A stretch of 64,000 nt of DNA from Smittium mucronatum (GCA_001953115.1 LSSL01002263.1:29108-93107), one strand, 5' to 3'. Positions 50,827 to 62,366 are shown, numbered from the stretch's first letter. Notes: a model not told the origin generated them from the letters alone. Translations and numbers: made by a program.

Positions 50827-51860
50827 TTATAATATGATAATTAATAAATTATCTTTAATCTTCAGATCATGTAAAATTTTCTTAGTTCTCCTTATAAATA
50901 TTCTTGGAATTCCTTTTTTGATAGTTATATCATTTTTTACATTAACTAAATTAATTTGGTTATCTATTTTCAGGTTAGTAAATTTTCCTTTATCAATTTT
51001 AATGCCTTTATGATGACTCGTAAGTTTTTTATGATCAACTATATTTGAAATAAAAAGAAATACATTTAATAAACTTTTAGAGAATTCAGTTTTTTTCAAA
51101 TTACTTTGGCCTTTTATCCACAAACTTTATTTGTTTCATTTACAGTTAACGATAATTGGTATGGTCACGAATTCAAAGTCATTCTTTTTTTTTTGTCTTT
51201 TTTTTCTGTATCCAGAAGCAACTCAAGATTCTTCTGTAATTTAATTGAGTTACTAATTAATTTTGCATCAAGAATATTATCTTTTTTAACTATTTTCATG
51301 GCTTCCTTAGAGTTTTTACTCATTAAAACTTTGACTTTATTTCCTAATTTTTTTGAATTTCCCAGATTGATGTTGTTATAAACTGCCGCAAAAGGCAAAT
51401 AATCATTAAATAATTTTGATTTATTCTTAATAGAATAAATTTCAGGTATTTTTTGATTTATTTTAAAATTTCGAAAATTTTTCATGTTTATTTTATATTT
51501 TAATTTAATGTATATTATTAAATTTGAAATTTGATCTTCAGAAATTTGTGAATTGATACATATTTTTCAATTTTTAAATTGATCTTTAAAGCTTTGACAG
51601 CTTTTTTTGGTTTGATTTTACAATCTTTATAGATTAAAAAAACTTGTTTAATATTGATTCGATTTTCTATTTTTTTTAAATAAAGAATCAGTAAAATCTG
51701 TGACTTCAATATAATTTGAATTGATAAAATATTCAGAATCTGAATTCAAATTTATTAATTGCTAGTTCAATCTTATAAAATCTTTTTAACTAACCTATCG
51801 TCGGATATACTAATATTTTCTGTATCAAATACTGAATCATTGAAGAGATTCTTATATATC
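50827..51860 (-). pseudogene. Unrecognised Lys/Asn-rich protein gene broken by frame changes
   Basis: Consecutive coding-looking pieces run along the minus strand in changing frames: NSDSEYFINSNYIEVTDFTD (about 51750-51690), a Lys-rich piece at 51709-51518, a 106-codon ATG-started piece at 51485-51165, which includes FAAVYNNINLGNSKKLGNKV and DAKLISNSIKLQKNLELLLD, and a 98-codon piece at 51123-50827 with LKIDNQINLVNVKNDITIKK. The 51485 piece reads through its stop into PYQLSLTVNETNKVCG before the next piece takes over. The pattern suits one long, ancient, frameshifted gene, or exons with short introns. No signal peptide, Cys pattern or catalytic motif is visible, and I do not recognise the family. 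Confidence 0.5.
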
Positions 51861-51861
51861 A

Positions 51862-53590
51862 GTATCATTTTCAATTTAATCGGTTAATAAACGAATGGAA
51901 TAAATTTGGAAAATTTTTATCTTAGAAATTGAAAAATGATTGATTATATGTCATTTTTAATAAAATAAAAAATGTTAAAAGATCGTTAGAAAAGAATTTT
52001 TTTGATATAAATGATATTTTTAATGTAAGGTCGGGTGTATTCTTGGCAAAAAAAGACGATATTTTAAAAATGTTGGAAATTTTTAATGGATATATTAAAT
52101 TTTGTATTGGAAAATTTACATAGCTTAGATTATTTAAATATATAATATACACACTTTTTAGTCCGCTACTTAAAATTTTGCTTTAAATGCAGATTATATA
52201 AAATTTTGAATAATTGTAGTTAGTTCAAAATAAGGAGGATATTATTTTGATAAAAATACATGCTTTCTGACCATTTGAAGACAGAGTGTGGATGAAATGA
52301 AAGATCTAGTGAAAATTAAATTTTATTATTTATTTACTAAGAATAAGTAAGTGCGGTAAATCAACGTAACTAATCGAATAGTTCTGTACGCTCATTGTAT
52401 ATTTTGCACACAAGAAAATTTTCCTTAAGCTAAATGACCGCTTATCAAATAATATTAATTAAAATTATATAATTCATATTTTAAATGTACATTATGTTCA
52501 ATTTCAAATTATTAAACATGTTTATTTATCAACTATATTTTATTTTTCTATTACTCATTAATATTTTCAATATTTTTTAAACCTTATTATTCTATGGTAT
52601 CTAAGCTCAAATCTACTCAGTATAAAATATATACCCTGATGGATAACTGGGACATTTCTTTGATGTATTGAAAGAAGGAAAATCGAATCTTTTAAAAATT
52701 AGTGAAGTTTATTACACGCATCTGAATTTACTTGTATATATAATTTTTTAAGTTGAGTGGCCTCTGTAACGCCATTTCTTTCATTCTTTAAATATTCCTG
52801 CCTAAAATAACGACCATATCTATTAGAACCACATCCAACATTTAAGTGTACTATGATTTGGTTTTTAGTAATAATTTTTTATTTAAAATTTCTAAGCTTT
52901 GCTTACGCTTTTTATTCTTCACTTTCTGTATGATGTATATATGGATAGATCTTTAGACTTTTTCATTCGAATTTTTACCAATAATTATAAAATTTAGAGT
53001 TAGTGCAATTTTAAATTTTTATATAATATTATGATTATTTCAAAATGTTATTGTTGAATTAACAGTGAATGCACTATAAGGACTTTTTATAAAAATATTT
53101 ATTTTTTTGTTTGGATACATATTAAAGGGTTAGTACTGTATAATATAAAGTTAGTGCACATTAGAAATCCAGTTTGATAAAATTTACAATTAATAAATTA
53201 TATTTTATAGAGCAATTCTAAATGAAAAATGGTTTATGAATTTGAATTTTTGATACATCAATCAAGTTTTTTATCAGAGTATAAAAATATACTTTCAAAA
53301 TCATCTTTTAGATGTTTTAAGATTTTATAGAATTTTTTTAAATACGAAAATTTTTGTATCGGTATCAAAAAAAAATTAGCAGTGGGTATTATATCAAAAA
53401 TCTAGATAATAAAATTCAATTATATAATATTTTTTTGATAAATTGCTAAAATTGAAAAAGTTCAAAAATTAAATTCCAACTTTAATCTCCATTGGATTTA
53501 ACTAAAGCTATCATAAATGGTAATTTTAAATACTGATGAAAGATAAGCACAAAAAAAATCTGATTTAGGTTGAAAAACAACAAATACTGC
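51862..53590. other. Gene-free A+T-rich stretch
   Basis: No supported gene. A 76-codon antisense frame at 51922-52152 is hydrophobic and low-complexity. A slightly less A+T-rich patch at 52250-52440 is unidentified. Confidence 0.5.
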
Positions 53591-53594
53591 CACC

Positions 53595-53970
53595 TGAATT
53601 CATAACGGTTTCATTGATATTGAAGATTCTATAAAATTTTTGGAATCAGACGAAAATTCTCTATTGAAATATAAAAGATCTGATAGTGGCGAAATTTTAA
53701 TTGGAGAATCACTAGAGAATCTGAAAACCATTTCGGGGTAAACGAAAATAAAATCGAAACTAGAGAAAAATGTTATCATATTTAAAAAGACTTAGGATTT
53801 AATAAGGAAAATTTGGATATTTTAAAAAATCATATGGAGGAAGAGATTAATAAAAAAAAATCTTCAAGCCAATATATACAAATTTAAATCCAAACAATGA
53901 ATTAAGCTATTTTCAAAACAACGTCGGAATAATCGAGAAAATTATAAGTGACATAAATAATAAATAATAA
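53595..53970 (+). pseudogene. Unrecognised acidic coding relic in three frames
   Basis: Three overlapping frames take over from one another. The first reads NGFIDIEDSIKFLESDENSL and then DSGEILIGESLENLKTISG, up to a TAA at about 53740. The second reads KDLGFNKENLDILKNHMEEE up to about 53880. The third reads NPNNELSYFQNNVGIIEKII and DINNK to a TAA near 53970. The Glu/Asp/Asn-rich, helix-like composition and G+C-richer codons distinguish it from the background. Two single-base frame changes would explain the layout. No family is recognised. Confidence 0.42.
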
Positions 53971-53974
53971 ATAA

Positions 53975-55490
53975 TCTTTACTTTTCATTAAATTTTATAG
54001 ATAAATTTTTTTTAACTAAATAAATTTATGTTTAATTTAATATTTAAAAGATTTATATTTATAAATTTCCATTAAATATAATTAAAAATATTAAATAAGT
54101 AAATCCTTGTAGTAAAGATCAAATAAATAATAAAATATTTTTAAATGGTTACAAACTATTCTTATTTTCTATAACCTATTTATACTTAAGTAAATTTTTT
54201 TTGTATTTTAGATTATCAAAACCCCCATTTAAGGGCATATAAGCTATAAATTGTAACCCATAATGATTATAAAATCATTTCATGATTATTTTTTACTGGT
54301 ATCTCTTTATGATTAGCTTATGATAAATTTTTCTAATAACATCATATTAACTTATTTAAATTATATAATTTTTAATTGATTTGATCATTATATTTTATAA
54401 ATTCAAAGTAACAATAACTCAGAACCTTTTTTTTATCCCGAAAAAAAGAAAAATACGTTTTTCTTGTATTACAGAAATATTTCCACTGAGATACTGGAAA
54501 ATAGTATGATGTTCAAATTATATAAACTATTCAATTATACATTAATTTAGAGCAAAATAATTGCTAAGATATACTCTAAATTTTTACCATTATAAAGGAT
54601 ATTTTTTTACTAAATTAATTCCATTTAAAAACATGAAAGAATTTATTATTGAACAATGATCTATTTTTGTTAAATCATAAATATATTTATAAAACTAAAA
54701 TCATTTTTGATTTAGATTAAACTTTGGGAAATAATTTCTTATTATTGATTTTAATTGTCAGTTATTCAAAGAGAAAAAATTTTATAGTAGATAAAACTTA
54801 TTATAAATAGTTTTAAATAAAATAAATAATTTTATATTGATTTTTTTAGAATTCAAAATAATATTATTATAAATAAATAAAAAATGAGAAGAATAAAATT
54901 TTGTAATTTTTTTGTGTAAATCTGATAGACATAATTGTATTATTAATTAGATGAATTTCATAATTACATAAAAAATTAGATGAATATTAATGAAAAAACT
55001 AAAATTTTAATATATCATTAAGCTTTTTTAATTTTATTGAATATAATAAAAGATTTCAAGTTAACGAATAATTTTTAAACGATAATCAATTAAAATTTTT
55101 TTGCATATAACTTGTAATAATTTATTTTTATAAGTTTTTATCCAATATTTTCAGTTGTTTATCTTTATATAAAGTGTTTATTATCTATCAGATCTCAAAT
55201 ATACATTAATAGTTCATGTATAGTATATGAAAAAGATTTTCCTCGTATTGACAGTGTTATATGTTTTGGTTGATTCCTAATTGTTATTTTTTTTATAAAG
55301 CAGAACTATATGGGAATTATATTATTAATTTCTTTGTTTTTTTTTTAATAAAAAAATTTTTATAAATGAAACGGGGTTCGAAAGGATTAATTTAAATTCT
55401 CAAAAGTATAAATAATGGTATATTTTGAAATAATGATATAATATTTCTAATTTTTTATTTTTAAAATTCATACTTAAAGCTATAGATTAT
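53975..55490. other. Gene-free A+T-rich stretch
   Basis: No supported gene, RNA or structured repeat. Confidence 0.6.
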
Positions 55491-55494
55491 CTAA

Positions 55495-56013
55495 ATGCAG
55501 CTTTACGTCCCAATAGATATGTGTAGAGTTATTAGAGATGATATAATAACTCATGAATGGAATATCAATCCTTGAAAGCCATTAATTGAAGTAGGCCCAT
55601 CAAACATAATAACATATGTTTGGTTAGGAAGAGTTATAAGAGAAGTTCCAATAAATTTTACAAAAGAAAACTAATTATTAAAAGAGTTTTTCCCGCCATC
55701 GAATTATGATCAGATGCCTTATTTTGAATCTCCTGAAATCATTTATGGAAGTGAATCAGGATCATAATATTTTAATGACGTATTACAGAATATACCTGAT
55801 GAAAATCATTCAAACCAATTTTCGGATTCTAATGAACACTTATCTGGATTAGATCTTGAAAAAGATTTATTTGACGCAATCGGTGTTAACAATGAAGTAT
55901 TAAATAATTCATTGTATGAATTAAGAAACACTCAAAATTATAAAAATTTTGATGTAGACGTCCAAATAATAAGTGAAATTTATAATTCCATAATTAGTGG
56001 TAATTTTCGTTGA
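55495..56013 (+). pseudogene. Unrecognised 172-codon gene with three in-frame stops
   Basis: From ATG at 55495 to TGA at 56011-56013 a single frame reads as ordinary protein for 172 codons, interrupted only by TGA (codon 27, 55573-55575), TAA (codon 60, 55672-55674) and TAA (codon 91, 55765-55767). The start is MQLYVPIDMCRVIRDDIITH. Later come ITYVWLGRVIREVPINFTKE, PYFESPEIIYGSESGS, and an acidic C-terminal half with LSGLDLEKDLFDAIGVNN. There is no frameshift over the whole length, which is unlike the other relics here. Nonsense mutation by C-to-T change (CAA to TAA, CGA to TGA) would explain the stops; codon reassignment or readthrough is less likely. No domain is recognised. Confidence 0.6.
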
Positions 56014-56014
56014 A

Positions 56015-59000
56015 ATTATTCACTTATGATTATAAAATTTATTATCAACACATAGAATTTTCGAAATATACTTAGTTACTTCTAAGTAATTATAAGTTTT
56101 TTTCTTTCTAATAAAATATCATTTTTTTTTTGATTCTTTTTATCTATATAAAGTACTATGATTTATAAAAAACAAATTATTAATAAAGATATTATTCCTG
56201 TGAAAATGTACCATTTCTATTAACGGTTTATTAATACAGAAATTTACATTGATGTGTTTTTATCGAATATTTTTTATGTTTTTTAGAACGCAGACATTAC
56301 AACCGTAATTATATATATTATAAAACGTATTATTAGTTTGTTTTTGAAATTATATTAGTATATAAAACTTGTATTTGTTTCAAATTTAAAATACAGGTGA
56401 ATTTTTTATTAAAATAATGAATTTTTTGGTATTTGTAATCTATATATGATTAATAGTATAATATCCAAAAAAGATTGTATATCTTTCAGTGAAAAGAATG
56501 CCTTTCATGTTAGTTTTTATTTATTTTATTTTTTAGTTTTTTTTATGCAAGTAAAGATTTTATTACGAATGATAAATTAAAACTGAAAGATTAAAGTTAT
56601 ATAATATGGATCTTATCAAAGAGATTAAAGCTTTATTTTTATTTAAATCAAAGATAAATTTAATTTTAACTTCAAAGAAATTTCTATTTTAGAGAATTTC
56701 ATTTTTTTAAAGATTTTGATATTTTTCTGATTTTAAAATATACCATTAATATAATTAATAGATCATCGGATAACTTTTAAATTAAATTAAAAAAATAATT
56801 GGAAAATTTCATAATTTTTATTAGATTTAGTATTTTTATCAAATTTTAATAGTAGGTTTCAAATTTTACTTATTTCTGTTAAAAATAATCCTTAAAATAT
56901 ATTAATAATTGGAAAAAAATATTTTTATATTAGAGATTAATACAAATAAGTAATATTAATGAATAAAAATATACATAAAAAATTATTAATTTATTTTCTA
57001 GTAATGAAAATGTATAATTTGTGCCTAAAATTGATTAAACTTATTTATTCAAAAATGATTGTGTTATAATTTAAAATTTAGTTAACTTTTAAAATAACTG
57101 ATCTAGTTATTGATACAATTTCAATTTAAATATATTTTGCTAAATCTATTTTACAAGAATTCGGTTAAATAAAGAGGTATTAGTAAATTTGGTTTTGTAT
57201 TAATAATCATTCTTTTGATTATTTATTTAAGCATTTGATTTATTTATTATATTTTAGAAGGTTCTATTAAATGGTTGTTTAATTTTATTTTTGATTATAA
57301 ATAAATTTTAGCTTAAATATTTTCAAAGCAGAAAATATTTAGCTAATAATAGATTTAAAAAAATTCGAAATCTTAAAACCATAAAAAAAATCATAATTTT
57401 CATTTTTTTTAAAAATTGAAGATATATTGAAAAATATAGTGCTGTAAACTTAAAATGCCGCAATTTATCATTTGATAACTGGTTTTAGTTAATTAAAACG
57501 TGAACTAAAAGTCTATATTACCTTTTACAGATTTTTCTTCTTCTAGTTGAATGGTTTAAAATTGGGGTGTCATTTTTCATTTTTTTAAAAGTTGTGTTAA
57601 ATATAGATGATTGCTGATGCATCAAAATTACAAAAAACGTTGGATGGAATGAAATATAAAAACACAAAAATAAATCATTTATTGGCTATGCGAAATTCTT
57701 TTATTAACAATAGTTCTTTTATTTAAAAAGTTAAAAATCATCCAAATTCGATCCAAACCATCCAGTTTATTAAATGTCTCCATATACTAGCAAAAAAAAC
57801 AATTAAAAATGTTAATCAGGATTTATTTAGCTCCAAAACTTTTTATATATATCCAATTTATTGTTAAATTTTGAAATTTTCATTCAATCGGATTTTTTAA
57901 AAAATAAATCAGCAAATTGGGATTACATATATAAAAATATTTATATATTATAGTGGCAAAATTTTTCATACCCTGAAAAAACAAGGATTAAACTTTAATA
58001 ATTATTTATAAAAAATCATACACTTCAATTATTTAGTTTTATTCGTAATTTGCAAATTAAAATTTTCTGAAAATAATAGATTCATAGATAGTTCTAAGCC
58101 TATTTATAAGTTTTTTTATCTATATATAATGATAAACTGTGTTTGCTGTAATCATATCATGATCATTTTAATAGAGGCCCAATTATATATTAGATATTTT
58201 CTTTGATATTTGATCAAACTAAATCTAACAGGGATAAAATAAGTCAGGCTAAGTCAGTAATTATTATAGATAAATTTATTGGTGGTCTTGAACACCAAGG
58301 AATTATATTTTTAATCATCATTATTAAAAAATTTAAACGGAATAAATTTTGAATTTCACTGAAAAAAATTGTCTTTATTATAATATTTCGGTATTCTTTC
58401 ACAAATTTAGATAATTATTACCACGTTTTAAACATCACATTATGAGTATTTGAATTCCTCTTAATTTTTTTTACTAGCTTGATTGTTTTTCGATTCAAAA
58501 AAAAACTTAAAACTTTAAATAAACCAGTTAAAATTTAATTTGAAAATATTTAGAATGCATAAATATTTTTTTTTGATTAGACAAAATGGGATAAAAATTC
58601 GATGTGTAAATTAAATTCGGGAATTATTTGATCAAATATGTAAACTTTTATAAAAAGTGGAGATTTATCATAAGCTTGGGTTAATTGGTATAAATATAGT
58701 GATTTAAATAATCTAAACGTACTTTTCCATATACATAAATTGGTATTTTTTTTCTCGGCAGAATCTGGAAAAAATAGACAGAAACTGGAAAATTGAGCAA
58801 AATATGGGAAATTTCGACTGATTAATTTTTTATAGTCATATTTACCAATTAAAATCATATAATTTCACAATTTTTTTATCAATTTTTACCACTGGATAAA
58901 ACATCATCATTCATATTTTATTAATCAGTTACAAAAATTGCAAATAAATTTTCCACGCATTCTTAATTTATATCCTATTATGATTGAAATGCCTTGCAGT

Positions 59001-59060
59001 GGTTTAGAGGATTAATATTGTACTTTTCGAAGTATAATAAAACAAAATTTTATACAGCGT
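56015..59060. other. Gene-free A+T-rich stretch
   Basis: No supported gene. A 93-codon antisense frame at 58577-58858 starts with ATG but shows no motif or family resemblance. It is possible but unsupported as a gene. Confidence 0.5.
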
Positions 59061-59083
59061 TCTACCTTTCTTGGTTAAGAATA

Positions 59084-59440
59084 ATGGAAAAGCGCAAAGC
59101 GAATCGGATAACAGTGATCCCAGAAGAGGAAAATCTAGAAACAAATTGAAAAAAATTATTTAGCACAGCTGAGATATAACCTAGTGCATAATTCCAGCGT
59201 TCGACAGTCAGACAGATCTCAGCTTTCAAGACATATTTATAGGAAAGCCATTTCTATCAAACTCACTTTTTGTTAAGAGTCTAACTTTATTGCTCTGTTA
59301 GAGGTATACTCTAACTAGAAGCACAATAGCTTCAATAAACTATTTTTTGTTATAAAAAAACTTGATTATTGACTGCATGTAACCTCAATCATACACCTAC
59401 TTAAAGCAATTCAAGGTGGTTTATTAGTTTGGTAGATTGC
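59084..59440 (+). other. G+C-richer segment with a short possible exon
   Basis: An ATG at 59084 opens MEKRKANRITVIPEEENLET and stops at TGA after 22 codons. An overlapping frame reads KAQSESDNSDPRRGKSRNK. The segment to about 59440 is clearly less A+T-rich than its flanks and contains a near-perfect palindrome, GTTAGAG-GTATA-CTCTAAC, at 59297-59315. It could be a first exon or a mobile-element remnant. No family is recognised. Confidence 0.25.
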
Positions 59441-59495
59441 GCCTTTTTCCCATAGATATGCATCCTTATGACCTGCAGAGGAGCTTATTTTTTTT

Positions 59496-59546
59496 AGATT
59501 ATAGTATTTTTTTAGATTATAGTATTTTTTTAGATTATAGTATTTT
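59496..59546. repeat. Tandem repeat, 18-bp unit, about 2.8 copies
   Basis: AGATTATAGTATTTTTTT is repeated at 59496-59513 and 59514-59531, with a partial third copy to 59546. The 18-bp period keeps the reading frame, so an overlapping frame reads repeated LDYSIF, but that frame has no other support as a gene. Confidence 0.9.
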
Positions 59547-59639
59547 CTATACGCCTTTTACTTTTTTTCGTATATTTTTTAGTATAGTTTTGTATGACAT
59601 AATAATAAATGAAAATTTAAAACACAATTTAAAAAATCT

Positions 59640-60127
59640 TACGATGTTTTTAGACCAGTTATATTAATTTTATATGAAATTATTATTTAACTTGATCTGT
59701 AATATCATGACTATTAATAAATTTTCGTTTGCCTAATAAGGTATAATTTTAAATATCCAATAATATTGATATTTGATTTGTGCAAACATTATTAATGTTT
59801 AGGAGTAATAATGCTAAATTTAAAACATCATACGATGTTTATAGGCCAGTTATATTAATTTAATATGACATGAATATTTAACTTGATCTGTAATATATAA
59901 CTATTAATACATTTTCGTTTGCCTAATTAGGTATAATTTTAAAAATCCAATAGAATTGAATTCTATTTGTGCAAACTATATTAATGTTTAGGAGTAATAA
60001 CGTTATTTTTAAAACATCATACGATGTTTTTAGGCCAGTTATATTAATATAATAGGACATGCTTATTTAACTTGATCTGTAATATATAACTATTAATACA
60101 TTTTCAATTGCCTAATACGGTATAATT
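59640..60127. repeat. Tandem repeat, about 190-bp unit, about 2.6 diverged copies
   Basis: Copies begin at ACGATGTTT at 59641, 59832 and 60021 (spacings 191 and 189). Each carries GGCCAGTTATATTAAT or a close variant, CTTGATCTGTAATAT, CATTTTCGTTTGCCTAAT and (in the first two) GTGCAAAC and TTAATGTTTAGGAGTAATAA. The second and third copies start with the small palindrome AAACATC-ATAC-GATGTTT. The copies differ at many positions, so the array is older than its 152-bp neighbour. It is satellite-like. Confidence 0.88.
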
Positions 60128-60553
60128 ATTATTAAATAATTGTAACACATATTTAATAAACTGAGTGGTGTTAGTAATTTCACGAAATGATAAGTAAATT
60201 TTTCAATCAACTATTTGGTTCTATTATTGGATTTAAAAATGTGATTTTATGATAATTTTTTTCGTTTGAATGGTTTCAAATAAATGCATATGTAGATGAG
60301 TAGTAATTTAATCAACATAAAATAAATTTCATAATATAGATTAACAATTGGGCTTATTAATAACTAGGTCAATAATAAAAAAAATTTATTTTATGTTACA
60401 TTACAAATCTTAAATCTTAAAAATTAGGAATTTCGTATAACTTAATTCTATGTATAAAATTAAAGCAAATATATGGTTATCAAGGATAAATTTATTTATA
60501 TATAAGTAAGAATTTTTTGCTATTTTAATATTGATTTTATACCAACGAATATA
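60128..60553. other. Spacer between two tandem arrays
   Basis: A+T-rich DNA without gene, RNA or repeat that I can support. Confidence 0.55.
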
Positions 60554-61010
60554 CCGAATATGTAGCTATGCCATTTTTCATATAATCTATTTTTTTTTCC
60601 GATGAGTTGGAAATTATAAAAGTAAGATGGAGTTTTTTTTATATTATAATAAATTTAAAAATCTAAGTTTTATTTTTTTAACATCTTATTATTTCTAATA
60701 GATAATCCGAATATGTAGCTATGCAATTTTTCATATAATCTATTTTTTTTCCGATGAGTTGGAAATTATAAAAGTAAGATGGAGTTTTTTTTATATTATA
60801 ATAAATTTAAAAATCTAAGTTTTATTTTTTTAACATCTTATTATTTCTAATAGATAATCCGAATATGTAGCTATGCAATTTTTCATATAATCTATTTTTT
60901 TTCCGATGAGTTGGAAATTATAAAAGTAAGATGGAGTTTTTTTTATATTATAATAAATTTAAAAATCTAAGTTTTATTTTTTTAACATCTTATTATTTCT
61001 AATAGATAAT
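60554..61010. repeat. Tandem repeat, 152-bp unit, 3 near-identical copies
   Basis: Copies run 60554-60706 (153 bp), 60707-60858 and 60859-61010, and a further CCGAAT starts a fourth at 61011 before similarity is lost. Copies two and three look identical; copy one differs by one base (GCC for GCA in ATGCCATTTTT) and one extra T in a T-run. Landmarks are GAATATGTAGCTATGC, CCGATGAGTTGGAAATTAT and AAGTAAGATGGAG. The near-identity in a heavily mutated region points to very recent amplification. Confidence 0.95.
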
Positions 61011-61580
61011 CCGAATTATATCTAGGCCGTTTTTCCGTTTTTAAATTAGAATTCAACGAATTATTTTTTTGAAACAATAATAATATTATTTTTTTTATCC
61101 AATTCAATTATAATAAATTTTTATAAATATTTTAGTGTTCATTGAGTTTATATTATTAATATAATAAATTTTTTAATTTTTTTTGTTTTTTTTTGTTTAA
61201 TTGAACTAAATTTTAACGTATTATGACTATAATAATTTGCGATTTTTTAAAGTATTTCATTATTTTAGATATAAATTTTTTTTAAATTCCCCAAATTCCC
61301 CAAATTCCCCGAATTCTCACAATTTCCTGAATTCCAATATTATATTTATTTATTTATTTTTGTCCATCCCAAAATAATTAATATAACCTCATATTTAATT
61401 CTTAATGTAATTTTCTTATTATGTTTTTAAGTATTAATTTATAATATACTATTTTATGAATAAAAATTTAATATTTTTATATATTTTCTTAAAATTGATT
61501 GATAAATAAATTATAAATAAATTTAAAGTTTTAATTTTTTCAAACTATTTTTAGAATTAAACCAATATATTTTTAAAATG
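61011..61580. other. A+T-rich spacer with a CCCC minisatellite
   Basis: No gene. It separates the 152-bp array from the 3' end of the minus-strand Rep-type frame, and holds the AAATTCCCC repeat listed separately. Confidence 0.55.
61284..61330. repeat. Minisatellite AAATTCCCC, 3 copies plus variants
   Basis: AAATTCCCC is repeated at 61284-61292, 61293-61301 and 61302-61310, followed by the degenerate copies GAATTCTCAC, AATTTCCTG and AATTCC. The minus strand therefore carries three regularly spaced GGGG runs. Confidence 0.88.
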
Positions 61581-61584
61581 TAAA

Positions 61585-62344
61585 TTATATAAATTTATCA
61601 GAGCTTGCAATTAGTAAATTTTCGCTCTCGTTTGGATTTTCTTCGCTGTATACCTGAAGCAGTTCAACTATTTCTATTAATGAAACTCTTCTTTGAATAT
61701 CATTTTCATTTTTGAATATTAGCCGATAGTTTGTAAATATTCTCGGACAACCTTGTCTAATTTTAAAATAATTGTACAAAAAGTCTAGACCTCTTTCACA
61801 TTGTACATCAACCAAATGTAGCTGCTTGTGTATGTCTACTTTTGACAGATCTGTATCGTCGAATATTATTCCGTCGTGTTCATCTTTTAATTCTTTTAGC
61901 TGTAGGAGCGTGCTTACTATTAAAGGATTGTCAAATAATGACCTAGCATAACATGTTTTTCCGGTCCCTGTAGGTCCATACAACCAAAGATCATGTTTTT
62001 TTCTTTTCCAATGTCTTATTTCCGGCACATCTCTAAAAACGAAATTCTTTTCTTCATCATCTTCTACTACTTCTGATGGAATTTTTCTCTTCAAATTTTC
62101 CGTGGCTTTATCGGGATTATTTAAAAACCACTTAGAAAGAGATGCGTCGTTTTTTGTAATTTTCAGTTTAGTTTCTAATTCTTTACATCTTGCTACTCTT
62201 TCAGAAGCTGAACCGAGATATGGGGAAATTTTTTGATTAGAAATATTGGTTATATGCTCTTCATTGTAAAATATATTTTTAAAAACCAAGTCAATATTTT
62301 CGATTGATGAATAATCACCTACGTGGCTATTGATGTCATACTGG
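61585..62344 (-). CDS. Endogenous CRESS-DNA-type Rep, SF3 helicase domain (probable exon or fragment)
   Basis: The minus strand is open from 62379 to the TAA at 61585-61587. The protein carries superfamily 3 helicase motifs of the replication-initiator (Rep) of circular ssDNA (CRESS) viruses and related plasmids: Walker A WLYGPTGTGKT (about 61953-61985), Walker B GIIFDDTD (about 61850-61875), then HLVDVQCER and a motif C region CPRIFTNY (about 61725-61750) ending in an Asn, and an Arg pair in DIQRRVSLIEI. The domain would unwind DNA during rolling-circle replication. The N-terminal HUH nuclease domain is absent and no ATG occurs anywhere in the open frame. A poly-T stretch followed by ACCTCAG just upstream resembles a 3' splice site, which would place the exon start at 62344. 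It is therefore a spliced host-resident gene or a truncated insertion. No in-frame stop interrupts the domain. Confidence 0.8.
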
Positions 62345-62366
62345 CTGAGGTTTTTAAAAAAAAAAA
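62345..62366 (-). promoter_or_regulatory. Possible 3' splice site of the Rep-type gene
   Basis: Read on the minus strand, eleven T residues are followed by AAAAACCTCAG and then the open frame. This has the polypyrimidine tract plus CAG layout of a eukaryotic acceptor. A T-run of this length can also occur by chance here, and neither a donor nor the upstream exon could be identified. Confidence 0.35.

Noticed and set aside
51106..51381. 91-codon + strand frame
   Set aside because: It is antisense to the better-supported minus-strand relic and is Phe/Leu/Ser-rich, as expected of a shadow.
55495..56013. Alternative genetic code (TGA or TAA read as an amino acid)
   Set aside because: Stops also replace family Arg positions in the Helitron relic and co-occur with frameshifts elsewhere, so decay explains them better than reassignment.
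58577..58858. 93-codon antisense frame beginning with ATG
   Set aside because: The length is notable, but there is no motif, no family resemblance, and residue use is close to that of chance frames.
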